DNA of 8,284 bases from Candidatus Omnitrophota bacterium (GCA_024543015.1 JAMXCY010000036.1:1-8284), one strand, 5' to 3'. Numbered from the stretch's first letter, positions 1 to 4,789 are shown. Numbers and translations: made by a program. The notes: generated from the letters alone by a model not told the origin.

Positions 1-169
1 AAATAAAGACAAAAACCTCAAATGCTGCTTGGTCCCATATAAACTTATCGACAATTAGATTTATTACATCTTTATCTAACTCTTTCCAATATTTCGCAGC
101 TTTAAACCATCTAATCTTTTCTTCTTTTGTTTTACATTTATAAAATGGTTTTTTTAACAAGTTAAACAC
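1..169 (-). CDS. Hypothetical protein, N-terminal part (runs off the window)
   Basis: An open frame reads leftward from a GTG at 169-167 and stays open for 56 codons to the window edge. A strong Shine-Dalgarno AGGAG (181-177) sits 7 nt before the GTG, which is the best reason to accept this start and this gene. The visible product begins (f)MFNLLKKPFYKCKTKEEK and is lysine-rich, with tryptophan- and aromatic-containing stretches such as IRWFKAAKYWKEL and KFIWDQAAF. It has no signal peptide and no recognisable motif, and I do not recognise the family. It lies 49 bp downstream of repeat copy A and belongs to the AT-rich accessory part of the window. The C-terminal part is missing, so no function can be offered. 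Confidence 0.6.
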   Translation of the reverse strand, partial: MFNLLKKPFYKCKTKEEKIRWFKAAKYWKELDKDVINLIVDKFIWDQAAFEVFVFI

Positions 170-218
170 GCGTAATCTCCTGCTTTGCTAACTCAATTTA
201 CTATAACTTATTGTCTAA

Positions 219-271
219 AATTCCGTGGACACAATACTTAATTACTTCAAAATAGAACCGTCCCCTTTTTT
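219..271. repeat. Interspersed repeat, copy A
   Basis: This copy shares the core GACACAATACTTAATTACTT (229-248, near-identical elsewhere) and the tail AAAATAGAACCGTCCC with copies at 1520-1560 and 3688-3740. All three start with AATTC and lie in the same orientation. The AATAGAACCGTCCC-type tail followed by a T-run resembles short repeats that I associate with IS200-like/RAYT (Y1 transposase) elements in several environmental lineages; that link is an inference, and no transposase is present here. It separates the 1-169 gene from the 347-1479 operon. Confidence 0.8.
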
Positions 272-346
272 CTTTTTCGTAATCAGTCCATTCTCTTTTT
301 TAGTGATTTCATAAGTCAGATTATAAAAATATCTATTTGCGCTTTT

Positions 347-1072
347 TTATCTCACTTCCAGAATATCAAAATAATATATTCTTTCTGAAGATAGTTCCTG
401 AAGTGTTCTGCTTCTGCAATAATAAGTAAATTTGCCACTCTTATTGTCTGTATACCTAACTGTTATTGCCACCTCTATATCGGGAGGATCTTTCTCAGCA
501 TAAGCTCCTATCTCAGGACCATATATTTGTAAAAACCCCATTTTAGGAGTTAGTGTATAAGTTTCTGGTTTCTTACCAACAATCCTGCTCCATTCATCCG
601 GAGGTGTTATTCTTCTTGCATTAGCGCCCATATCTTTTATGTCCCACTCTATGGATATGTTATTAGCAATCTGATTTCCTTTATTCTCAAACACAATTTG
701 AAAAACAGCATGTGGAGAACTTGGATATGACGGATCGGTAAATTGAATCTGTACTTGTCTTGGAACTCCAATTATTATTGGTTGATCTTTCGATGTCTTA
801 TTTAAATATTCTTTAATTTTAGATTCTTCCTCTATCGGCAAAGGAAGCCTAGGCTGTAACGACTTATCTACTATAGGTGTAGGCTTTGATATTTTTGGTC
901 TTTCAATTTCAAATATTATATATTGCTTATATCCCCAATAACCCAATAAAAAATAACCAAGTAAAAGCACAATTCTAACCCTTATTGGATATCTTTTAGT
1001 CAATAAAGTGTGAATAAGAACGGCTATTAAGATTGTGCTTGATGCTATTACAAATGTTAACCATAGCGTCAT
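347..1072 (-). CDS. Membrane-anchored hypothetical protein, second gene of a two-gene operon
   Basis: The 241-residue product has two predicted membrane helices near its N-terminus (about residues 3-24 and 32-50). A basic loop between them (KRYPIRVR) suggests that both ends face out of the cytoplasm. A proline-rich linker (about 56-80) leads to a soluble domain (about 95-241) rich in predicted beta-strands, including HAVFQIVFENKGNQIANNIS, a pattern common in immunoglobulin-like beta-sandwich domains. I do not recognise a named family. The ATG is supported by an AGGAAGG Shine-Dalgarno about 8 nt upstream, inside the end of the preceding gene. That gene's stop is only 2 nt before this ATG, so translation is probably coupled. 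No clear terminator follows; repeat copy A lies about 75 bp downstream. The function is unknown; a cell-envelope location is inferred. Confidence 0.75.
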   Translation of the reverse strand: MTLWLTFVIASSTILIAVLIHTLLTKRYPIRVRIVLLLGYFLLGYWGYKQYIIFEIERPKISKPTPIVDKSLQPRLPLPIEEESKIKEYLNKTSKDQPIIIGVPRQVQIQFTDPSYPSSPHAVFQIVFENKGNQIANNISIEWDIKDMGANARRITPPDEWSRIVGKKPETYTLTPKMGFLQIYGPEIGAYAEKDPPDIEVAITVRYTDNKSGKFTYYCRSRTLQELSSERIYYFDILEVR

Positions 1073-1074
1073 TT

Positions 1075-1479
1075 CTATACCCTTCCTAGGAATCTAAAAC
1101 CCATTCCACGTATTAATACGTAAAATGCAATTCCCTGAAATATGATAAAATAACAAATATACGCCATAACTTCACGAATTCCTCTTCGTGTATTTATATA
1201 TAGATACCTTGAGATGGTAGCACTTAATACTACAAAACAGAGTTGTACAATAACTACTTGAATTATATAGGTATGTGGGAATTTATTAACCTGAACGTAA
1301 TAAAAATTAATAGTAAACCATAGGACTTGTAAAGTTAGCGGAAAGTCTTTAAGGAAAAAATCTTTAAAACCCTGCCATACATTAAGCCTAACTATAAGCT
1401 GAAATACAAAAAACAAAAAAGGAACAATAAAAAGTTCATTAGATTTTACTAAATTATATAGCTCGACAAGTTTATTCAT
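1075..1479 (-). CDS. Four-helix integral membrane protein of unknown function
   Basis: The 134-residue product is almost entirely hydrophobic. It has four likely membrane helices: about residues 15-32 (ELFIVPFLFFVFQLIVRL), 46-64, 70-89 and 100-123. A short basic C-terminal tail ends GFRFLGRV. There is no signal peptide with a cleavage site and no catalytic motif that I recognise. It is the first gene of a tight operon, with the next start 2 nt after its TAG, so the two products may work as a membrane pair. The ATG start has no good Shine-Dalgarno upstream (sequence ACATTTTAGT before ATG), so the start is less certain than that of its partner. Repeat copy B ends 40 bp upstream. Confidence 0.7.
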   Translation of the reverse strand: MNKLVELYNLVKSNELFIVPFLFFVFQLIVRLNVWQGFKDFFLKDFPLTLQVLWFTINFYYVQVNKFPHTYIIQVVIVQLCFVVLSATISRYLYINTRRGIREVMAYICYFIIFQGIAFYVLIRGMGFRFLGRV

Positions 1480-1519
1480 ACTAAAATGTATACTTGATTT
1501 TTTATGTCATCCCACTAAA

Positions 1520-1560
1520 AATTCTAGGGACGCAATACTTAATTACTTTAAAATAGAAGC
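1520..1560. repeat. Interspersed repeat, copy B (shortened)
   Basis: This copy matches A and C from AATTC through CAATACTTAATTACTTTAAA and AATAGAA. It then diverges (GCACCTTG instead of CCGTCCC plus T-run), so it is a truncated or decayed member. It has the same orientation as A and C and lies 40 bp upstream of the ATG at 1479. Confidence 0.75.
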
Positions 1561-1617
1561 ACCTTGTTTTGCCTGCAATGTCCCCAAATATGTATTAACT
1601 TCAACAAAATCAAGGAT

Positions 1618-1674
1618 TTAAAATACGGTGCCTGGCACTGTTACATTAAGCTTCTTTATTGCTTGCTCTAACAT
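1618..1674 (-). pseudogene. Truncated gene start ending in a REP-like palindrome
   Basis: On the minus strand a perfect AAGGAG Shine-Dalgarno (1686-1681) is followed 6 nt later by ATG (1674-1672). The frame reads MLEQAIKKLNVTVPGTVF and then stops at TAA (1620-1618). Such strong initiation signals before an 18-residue frame suggest the 5' end of a former, longer gene. The last residues (VPGTVF) are encoded by the palindrome at 1626-1640, so the original frame seems cut where that repeat was inserted. A genuine micro-peptide is possible but less likely. The original product cannot be identified from 11 residues. Confidence 0.45.
1626..1640. repeat. REP-like palindrome
   Basis: CGGTGCCTGGCACTG is an inverted repeat around a central T: GTGCC/GGCAC is perfect (1628-1632 with 1634-1638), and the outer pairs match except for one position. 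GGTGCCTGGCACC-type palindromes occur widely as short interspersed elements in environmental bacterial genomes. Only one copy is in this window. It forms the 3' end of the gene remnant on the minus strand. Confidence 0.5.
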
Positions 1675-1704
1675 CTACATCTCCTTGTCTCTACTCCAGG
1701 TATA

Positions 1705-1733
1705 ATTATACTCCTAAAACCAAACAGCCTCAA
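1705..1733 (-). promoter_or_regulatory. Candidate sigma-70 promoter for the gene remnant
   Basis: On the minus strand TTGAGG (1733-1728) is followed by a 17-bp spacer and a perfect TATAAT (1710-1705). The expected start near 1698 is about a dozen bases before the AAGGAG at 1686. The -35 box lies inside the stem of the barrel-gene terminator. The -35 matches consensus at four of six bases, so this is plausible but unproven. Confidence 0.4.
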
Positions 1734-1750
1734 GGATTATCTTGAGGCTG
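1716..1750 (-). terminator. Intrinsic terminator of the beta-barrel gene
   Basis: On the minus strand a perfect 10-bp stem, CAGCCTCAAG (1750-1741) with CTTGAGGCTG (1734-1725), closes a 6-nt ATAATC loop. TTTGGTTTT (1724-1716) follows. It begins 38 bp after the stop of the outer-membrane gene. Confidence 0.8.
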
Positions 1751-1787
1751 CAAGTAACACCTAACAAATAGGATGTGTTCTTATTTA

Positions 1788-2378
1788 TCAAAAAACTATC
1801 TTTATTCCACCACCTACAAAAAAATGGTCCAATTCAATATCTGCTGTTGTTGTGTACCCAGTTACGCTGGCCTCTGATTCCACTTCAGACCATAAATAAC
1901 CTAATTTGGCATAAAGAGCCGTATTGTCGGCAATAAAAATATCTACACCAGCACCTATTTGGTAAGCAAAACCAGTACCTACATCAAGACTAACACCCAA
2001 GTCTTTAACCCATTGCTCTTCTTCATAATCGGCAAATATTACGCCTAAACCACCATAAATGAATGGATTAAACTTGCCTTCAGGATAACGTACTTTAAGA
2101 TTGACCATTAAAGGAACAAAGCTAGCTTCTCCGAACTTTAGGCTCTCCAGCTCATCATCCATTTGCGCATAACCTATTTCTACTTCACCGGCTAAATTTG
2201 AGGTAAAATTATATTCTAATGATCCTGCATAGAAGAGTGTTTCATCTGTATCGTCATCACTAGGAAATAAACCCATTATCTCCGCATTGATGCCCCACTT
2301 TCCTGCTAAATCTTCCGCCACAGCAAATGAAGTTACTGCAAAGAATAAAACTAAAGTCAATAATAGTATTTTTTTCAT
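1788..2378 (-). CDS. Outer-membrane beta-barrel protein (8-strand OmpA/OmpW-like size class)
   Basis: The 196-residue precursor has a classic Sec signal peptide (MKKILLLTLVLFFAVTSFAVA) with probable cleavage after AVA, leaving EDLAGKWG. The mature part of about 175 residues shows alternating hydrophobic/polar strands typical of small barrels: GSLEYNFTSNLAGEVEIGYA, MVNLKVRYP, FNPFIYGGLGVIFA, TGFAYQIGAGVDIFIADNT, ALYAKLGYLW. The final strand FFVGGGIKIVF ends in Phe, the usual recognition signal for the BAM assembly machinery. Length and pattern fit the OMP_b-brl (PF13505-like) group; the ligand or role is unknown. GGGAG lies 6 nt before the ATG. Transcription probably starts near 2494 from the promoter at 2501-2529, giving a leader of about 116 nt, and ends at the hairpin at 1716-1750. 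It is divergent from the small Xre regulator at 2559. Confidence 0.88.
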   Translation of the reverse strand: MKKILLLTLVLFFAVTSFAVAEDLAGKWGINAEIMGLFPSDDDTDETLFYAGSLEYNFTSNLAGEVEIGYAQMDDELESLKFGEASFVPLMVNLKVRYPEGKFNPFIYGGLGVIFADYEEEQWVKDLGVSLDVGTGFAYQIGAGVDIFIADNTALYAKLGYLWSEVESEASVTGYTTTADIELDHFFVGGGIKIVF

Positions 2379-2500
2379 CTTTTCTCCCTTTTTTGAAAAT
2401 TAATCAATAAAATTTATATCTACTCTGTCTAGAGCTTATCCAATATGTTTTTCCACCCCCTCTCTACTGCGCTCTCATTCTTGTCTCTATAAGTAGCTTT

Positions 2501-2529
2501 ATTTTAACACTGTAAGTTTACGGTGTCAA
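2501..2529 (-). promoter_or_regulatory. Sigma-70 promoter of the beta-barrel gene
   Basis: On the minus strand a perfect TTGACA (2529-2524), a 17-bp spacer and TAAAAT (2506-2501) with a TG one base upstream (extended -10) make a strong promoter. The transcript would start near 2494, some 116 nt before the ATG at 2378. The spacer is almost filled by the dyad at 2507-2526. Confidence 0.75.
2507..2526. promoter_or_regulatory. Dyad operator between the -35 and -10 of the barrel promoter
   Basis: ACACTGTAA (2507-2515), a 2-bp centre GT and TTACGGTGT (2518-2526) form a 9+9 inverted repeat with one mismatched pair. It fills the spacer and overlaps the last bases of the -35 box. A dimeric HTH protein bound here would block RNA polymerase. 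The divergent Xre-type gene starts 32 bp away, so it is the natural candidate; it may also regulate itself, because any promoter for it must lie within or next to this site. Confidence 0.55.
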
Positions 2530-2558
2530 GAATAAGATTTTTTTGAGAGAATAGTATT

Positions 2559-2771
2559 ATGGAAAAGGTTACTATCAGATTTGCCAGAAGATTAAGGCAA
2601 TTACGCAGGAAAAGGAAGCTAACCCAGGAAGAACTTGCTTGTTTGGCAGGTATTGATTATAAACATCTGCAGCGATTAGAAAGTAAAAACCCCTCGGCTT
2701 CAACATTAGCCACTTTAGAAAAGCTTGCTAAAGCCTTCAAAATGCCCCTTTCTAAGTTTCTTAATTTTTAA
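2559..2771 (+). CDS. Small Xre/Cro-CI family transcriptional regulator
   Basis: The 70-residue protein is essentially one HTH_3 domain. A basic first helix (RFARRLRQLRRKRKL) is followed by the helix-turn-helix LTQEELACLAGIDYKHLQRLE (about residues 21-41), with the typical Q-E-E-L-A, A-G-I and R-L-E positions, and then by TLATLEKLAKAFKMPLSKFL. There is no ligand or oligomerisation domain, as in many stand-alone Xre proteins that bind as dimers. The ATG has only a weak GAGAG 9 nt upstream; TAAGAT (2533-2538) is a possible -10 with a poor -35 overlapping the dyad. The gene is divergent from the outer-membrane barrel and convergent with the nuclease gene 72 bp downstream. No antitoxin-toxin pair is evident, so a role as repressor of the barrel gene and itself is inferred from position. 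Confidence 0.85.
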   Translation: MEKVTIRFARRLRQLRRKRKLTQEELACLAGIDYKHLQRLESKNPSASTLATLEKLAKAFKMPLSKFLNF

Positions 2772-2843
2772 TATATACCGTTTACCTTTTCAAGGGGATA
2801 CTTTCCCGATTGAGTTGGGAAGCGATCTCAAGTACACAATATT

Positions 2844-3647
2844 CTACAAACCTAATAGGCTTATATTTTCAAAAGATTTTCCAATTTTTTCATATATATT
2901 GTAGTAGCCTTCATCTCCAATTTCAATTCGTTTAGATTCATAATCAACAACGCGGGCATTCTCGTCAATGACTACTACGCCAACATCAAATGATTTTCTT
3001 TGGGGACTCAACCAAGCAATCTGCCGACCCTTATATTTGAACCCCACGTAATTCTGTGTTGTATACTCCTTAATTCCTTTCCCAATATTCTTTATCTTTT
3101 CAATTGCCTCGTCAAAAAGAGGCTTAAGAGTATCCTTAGTCATATACTCTCTTAAATTTTGAATTGTTACTGGTTTAGATGGGATTTCTTCTATTTTCGG
3201 CAAAGATACAGGATGGTAACATATTCCATGTTTTTTATTAGGCGTCAACAATGTCGTATATTCATAGAGTTCTACATCTGGAACAATTAAAGTACTAAGT
3301 CTTCGAATGTCATCTGACAGCTTCTCTGCAATAAGTAACATACGAGGGTGCTTGGTGGGATCTATTTCTTTATCTGAAAATACTTTTGCAATCACGTACC
3401 TTTGTTTATCTATTACGCTGTAGTATCTTAGAGCTTGAAATAAGATATTCTCATCTTCTTGAAGTTTCACTTCAATAATTACAAGTCGCCCACCACTATC
3501 CATACATAAAAAATCGGGTACTCCCTTCTCCATGCCAAACTCGTATTTAAGAAGCTCTAATCCTTCTTCTAAAGCATCTAGCTCTTTTTCAATTATCGCA
3601 TGGAGCTCTTTCTCATTATTAAGCTTAACTTTTTTCAGTGTTGCCAT
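2844..3647 (-). CDS. PD-(D/E)XK nuclease-like protein with DUF5655-like C-terminal domain
   Basis: The N-terminal part (about residues 10-95) has the layout of a PD-(D/E)XK nuclease fold: E14 in the first helix, D45 in GVPDFL, E59-V-K61 in RLVIIEVKL, and Q71 in the following helix (FQALRYY). This is the arrangement seen in NucS-like and other RecB-type enzymes that cut DNA with metal ions. All expected catalytic residues are present, so activity is plausible. The C-terminal part (about 185-260) includes YVGFKYKGRQIAWLSPQRKSF, which resembles the DUF5655 module that often follows such nucleases; that assignment is from memory of the pattern. At 267 residues the protein looks complete. AAGGA lies about 8 nt before the ATG. 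No methyltransferase, helicase or other defence partner is in the window, so it looks like an orphan; repair or defence use is open. Repeat copy C ends 40 bp upstream. Confidence 0.7.
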   Translation of the reverse strand: MATLKKVKLNNEKELHAIIEKELDALEEGLELLKYEFGMEKGVPDFLCMDSGGRLVIIEVKLQEDENILFQALRYYSVIDKQRYVIAKVFSDKEIDPTKHPRMLLIAEKLSDDIRRLSTLIVPDVELYEYTTLLTPNKKHGICYHPVSLPKIEEIPSKPVTIQNLREYMTKDTLKPLFDEAIEKIKNIGKGIKEYTTQNYVGFKYKGRQIAWLSPQRKSFDVGVVVIDENARVVDYESKRIEIGDEGYYNIYEKIGKSFENISLLGL

Positions 3648-3687
3648 CCTATTTTCCTTTTATTAAATCCATCGTAATTCTGGTCAG

Positions 3688-3740
3688 AATTCTGAAGACA
3701 CAATACTTAATCACTTTAAAATGGAACCGTCCCTTTTTTT
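3688..3740. repeat. Interspersed repeat, copy C
   Basis: This copy matches copy A over its full length with scattered substitutions, and shares AGACACAATACTTAAT and GGAACCGTCCC plus a T-run. Its left edge overlaps a small perfect inverted repeat, AATTCTG-GT-CAGAATT (3676-3691). It lies between the nuclease gene (40 bp upstream of its ATG) and the hairpin cluster that follows the tmRNA gene. Confidence 0.8.
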
Positions 3741-3741
3741 A

Positions 3742-3882
3742 ATTTTCCTTGTCGGAAAATATACAACAAAGGCACTACGCTCGTCCCTAAAGGGACTTCC
3801 TTCGGTCGCTAAACCGCTTGTTGCGGTTTTATACGCTCGCTTTAGTGCCACCAATTTTTTCCTTGTCGGAAAAAATTGGTGG
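3742..3882. repeat. Four-hairpin structured element overlapping the tmRNA 3' end
   Basis: Two hairpins with the same core, TTTTCC-TTGTC-GGAAAA, bound the element. The left has a 7-bp stem (3742-3748 with 3754-3760). The right has a perfect 15-bp stem (3848-3862 with 3868-3882) and takes in the CCACCA end of tmRNA. Between them, GGCACTA (3771-3777) pairs with TAGTGCC (3843-3849). Nested inside are GTCCCT/AGGGAC (3783-3796) and AAACCGC-TTGTT-GCGGTTT (3811-3829). TACGCTCG is present twice (3776-3783 and 3832-3839). This looks like a non-coding REP/BIME- or MITE-like element inserted directly after ssrA. The right hairpin has no T-tract after it on the minus strand, so it is not a standard terminator. 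Confidence 0.65.
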
Positions 3883-4262
3883 AGGTGGCGAGATTCGAAC
3901 TCGCGTCCCTGAGTCCCGTAGCAAGAGCCTCTACATGTTTAGTTTATTTTTTAGGTTCTCTCACTCAACTCCAATAAACAGGATTTGAGAGAGAAAAGCT
4001 TTCTTTAGTTTCGTCCGGTATCCCAAAAGCGAGAATACCAGACTATCCTACTTCACGACTCCTTTAGCCCCGTAGGCCTGACTAAAGGAGGCCTCAACTT
4101 TTATTAGTTGAGGACTGTTACGCCAGCAGGAATCCCAGCAAGCTGAAATCCCGCTACTCTATTCGAGTTTGCGTTTATATGTTCAGGTGTTTAAGGAGGC
4201 CTCCTGAAACCTCCACATGCCACTCCCGCCTCGATCTACCCAGATCGAAACCTTTCACCCCC
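3877..4262 (-). ncRNA. ssrA: Transfer-messenger RNA (tmRNA, one-piece)
   Basis: tmRNA with SmpB rescues ribosomes stalled on broken mRNA. It acts as an Ala-tRNA mimic and then as a short mRNA for a degradation tag. The 5' GGGGGTG (4262-4256) pairs with CACCTCC (3886-3880) as the acceptor stem, followed by an encoded ACCA. The T-arm is CGAG-ATTCGAA-type, and the 5' domain begins GGGGGTGAAAGGTTTCGA as expected. Pseudoknot PK1 is visible: GGAGG (4214-4210) with CCTCC (4199-4195), and TTCAGG (4208-4203) with CCTGAA (4187-4182). Nine nt later comes the resume codon GCA (4172-4170). Further hairpins include the stop-codon hairpin (4113-4092) and a CTCCTTTAG/CTAAAGGAG stem. The length, 386 nt, is normal. 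The 5' end is one nucleotide after the smpB stop, so it is co-transcribed with smpB and must be released by processing. No clear intrinsic terminator follows. Confidence 0.97.
4104..4172 (-). other. tmRNA tag-peptide reading frame (22 codons)
   Basis: From the resume codon GCA, placed 9 nt after PK1, the frame begins ANSNRVAGFQ, continues LAGIPAG and ends VTVLN before a double stop TAA TAA (4106-4101). The stops lie in the loop of a hairpin with the perfect 7-bp stem CCTCAAC/GTTGAGG (4113-4107 with 4098-4092). The other two frames stop within four to six codons of this point, which supports the GCA frame. Most known tags are 8-15 residues and end in small or hydrophobic residues such as LAA; chlamydial tags of similar length exist. 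A +1/-1 shift part-way would end in LLA, so a base error in the source sequence cannot be excluded. Confidence 0.6.
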
Positions 4263-4263
4263 A

Positions 4264-4719
4264 TTAACGATTTTTGAATCTTAAGGCACGCTGCATCTCT
4301 CTGGATGCTTCACGTTTCTTTATCGCATCTCGTTTATCGTAAAACCTCTTTCCCTTGGCTAAAGCCAGTTCTATCTTTATCCGTCCGCGCTTAAGGTAAG
4401 CGCTTAAAGGGATCAAGGTAAAGCCTTTGACGGTGGTCTGGCCAATCAGCCTTCTAATCTGACTTTTATGAAGCAGAAGACGCCTGCGTCTTACGGGGTC
4501 AACATTGGCAATATTGCCGAATTCATAGGGGCTAATGTGCATATTGTAAAGAAAAATTTCGCCCTCTTCTACCACGGCAAAACTATCCTTTAGATTCGCC
4601 TTAGCCTGCCTTAATGACTTAACCTCTGTGCCGACCAGCTCAATTCCCGCTTCGTAGGTCTCTAAAACATGGTAATCTCGCCTGGCCGCCCTATTTGTAG
4701 CAACCTTTTTTTCGCTCAT
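4264..4719 (-). CDS. smpB: SsrA-binding protein SmpB
   Basis: SmpB binds the tRNA-like domain of tmRNA, brings it to stalled ribosomes and occupies the empty mRNA channel with its C-terminal tail. The 151-residue protein is full length for the family. Its conserved core includes YEAGIELVGTEVKSLRQAKANLKDSFA (about residues 22-48) and the NMHISPYEFGN segment. After RRLLLHKSQI comes the basic C-terminal tail KGKRFYDKRDAIKKREASRE, which becomes helical in the mRNA channel. The ATG is the natural family start. There is no Shine-Dalgarno, and the predicted promoter leaves only about 5-8 nt of leader, so translation may be near-leaderless. The TAA stop is one base from the mature tmRNA 5' end. Confidence 0.97.
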   Translation of the reverse strand: MSEKKVATNRAARRDYHVLETYEAGIELVGTEVKSLRQAKANLKDSFAVVEEGEIFLYNMHISPYEFGNIANVDPVRRRRLLLHKSQIRRLIGQTTVKGFTLIPLSAYLKRGRIKIELALAKGKRFYDKRDAIKKREASREMQRALRFKNR

Positions 4720-4731
4720 TTATAACATTTG

Positions 4732-4760
4732 AGTATATCATATACGGGTGAAAAAATCAA
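4732..4760 (-). promoter_or_regulatory. Promoter of smpB-ssrA
   Basis: On the minus strand TTGATT (4760-4755), a 17-bp spacer and TATACT (4737-4732) form a good sigma-70 promoter. The start point is expected around 4725-4727, only 5-8 nt before the smpB ATG (4719). It is the only good promoter seen upstream of ssrA, so it probably drives both genes. Confidence 0.7.
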
Positions 4761-4770
4761 GATATGCCCT

Positions 4771-4789
4771 GTTGAGGCTAAGCCTCAAC
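4771..4789. repeat. 9-bp inverted repeat between divergent promoters
   Basis: GTTGAGGCT and AGCCTCAAC are perfect 9-bp arms around one central A. The repeat lies in the 35 bp between the -35 boxes of the smpB and tRNA-Leu promoters. There is no T-tract, so it is not a terminator in either direction; an operator or chance palindrome are the alternatives. Confidence 0.4.

Larger units (their letters stand above)
1480..1787. other. 308-bp non-coding stretch with repeat, gene remnant, promoter and terminator
   Basis: This gap between the membrane-protein operon and the beta-barrel gene holds no intact gene. From left to right it contains repeat copy B (1520-1560), about 57 bp with nothing I recognise (1561-1617), and a truncated minus-strand gene start with a REP-like palindrome (1618-1674). 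A candidate promoter for that remnant (1705-1733) and the terminator of the barrel gene (1716-1750) follow. It looks like a site of past insertion and gene decay. Confidence 0.6.

Noticed and set aside
2772..2843. Short hairpin (TTCCC/GGGAA) between the convergent genes as a bidirectional terminator
   Set aside because: The stem is only 5 bp with a 9-nt loop and there is no T-tract on either side.
2559..3647. Xre gene and nuclease gene as a toxin-antitoxin or restriction-control pair
   Set aside because: The genes are convergent rather than in one operon, and the regulator's likely operator lies in the barrel-gene promoter; no methyltransferase is present.
219..3740. CRISPR array or integron attC sites from the spaced repeats
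   Set aside because: Copies are more than 1 kb apart with whole genes between them, are not palindromic like attC, and no Cas or integron integrase is present.
3848..3882. 15-bp hairpin as an intrinsic terminator of ssrA
   Set aside because: On the minus strand no T-tract follows the stem (the next bases are CACTAAAG), and the stem uses the mature CCA end of tmRNA.
3721..3912. Plus-strand 63-codon ORF ending WWRWRDSNSRP
   Set aside because: Its end is the complement of the tmRNA 3' end and its body is repeat/hairpin sequence; this is a well-known type of false ORF.
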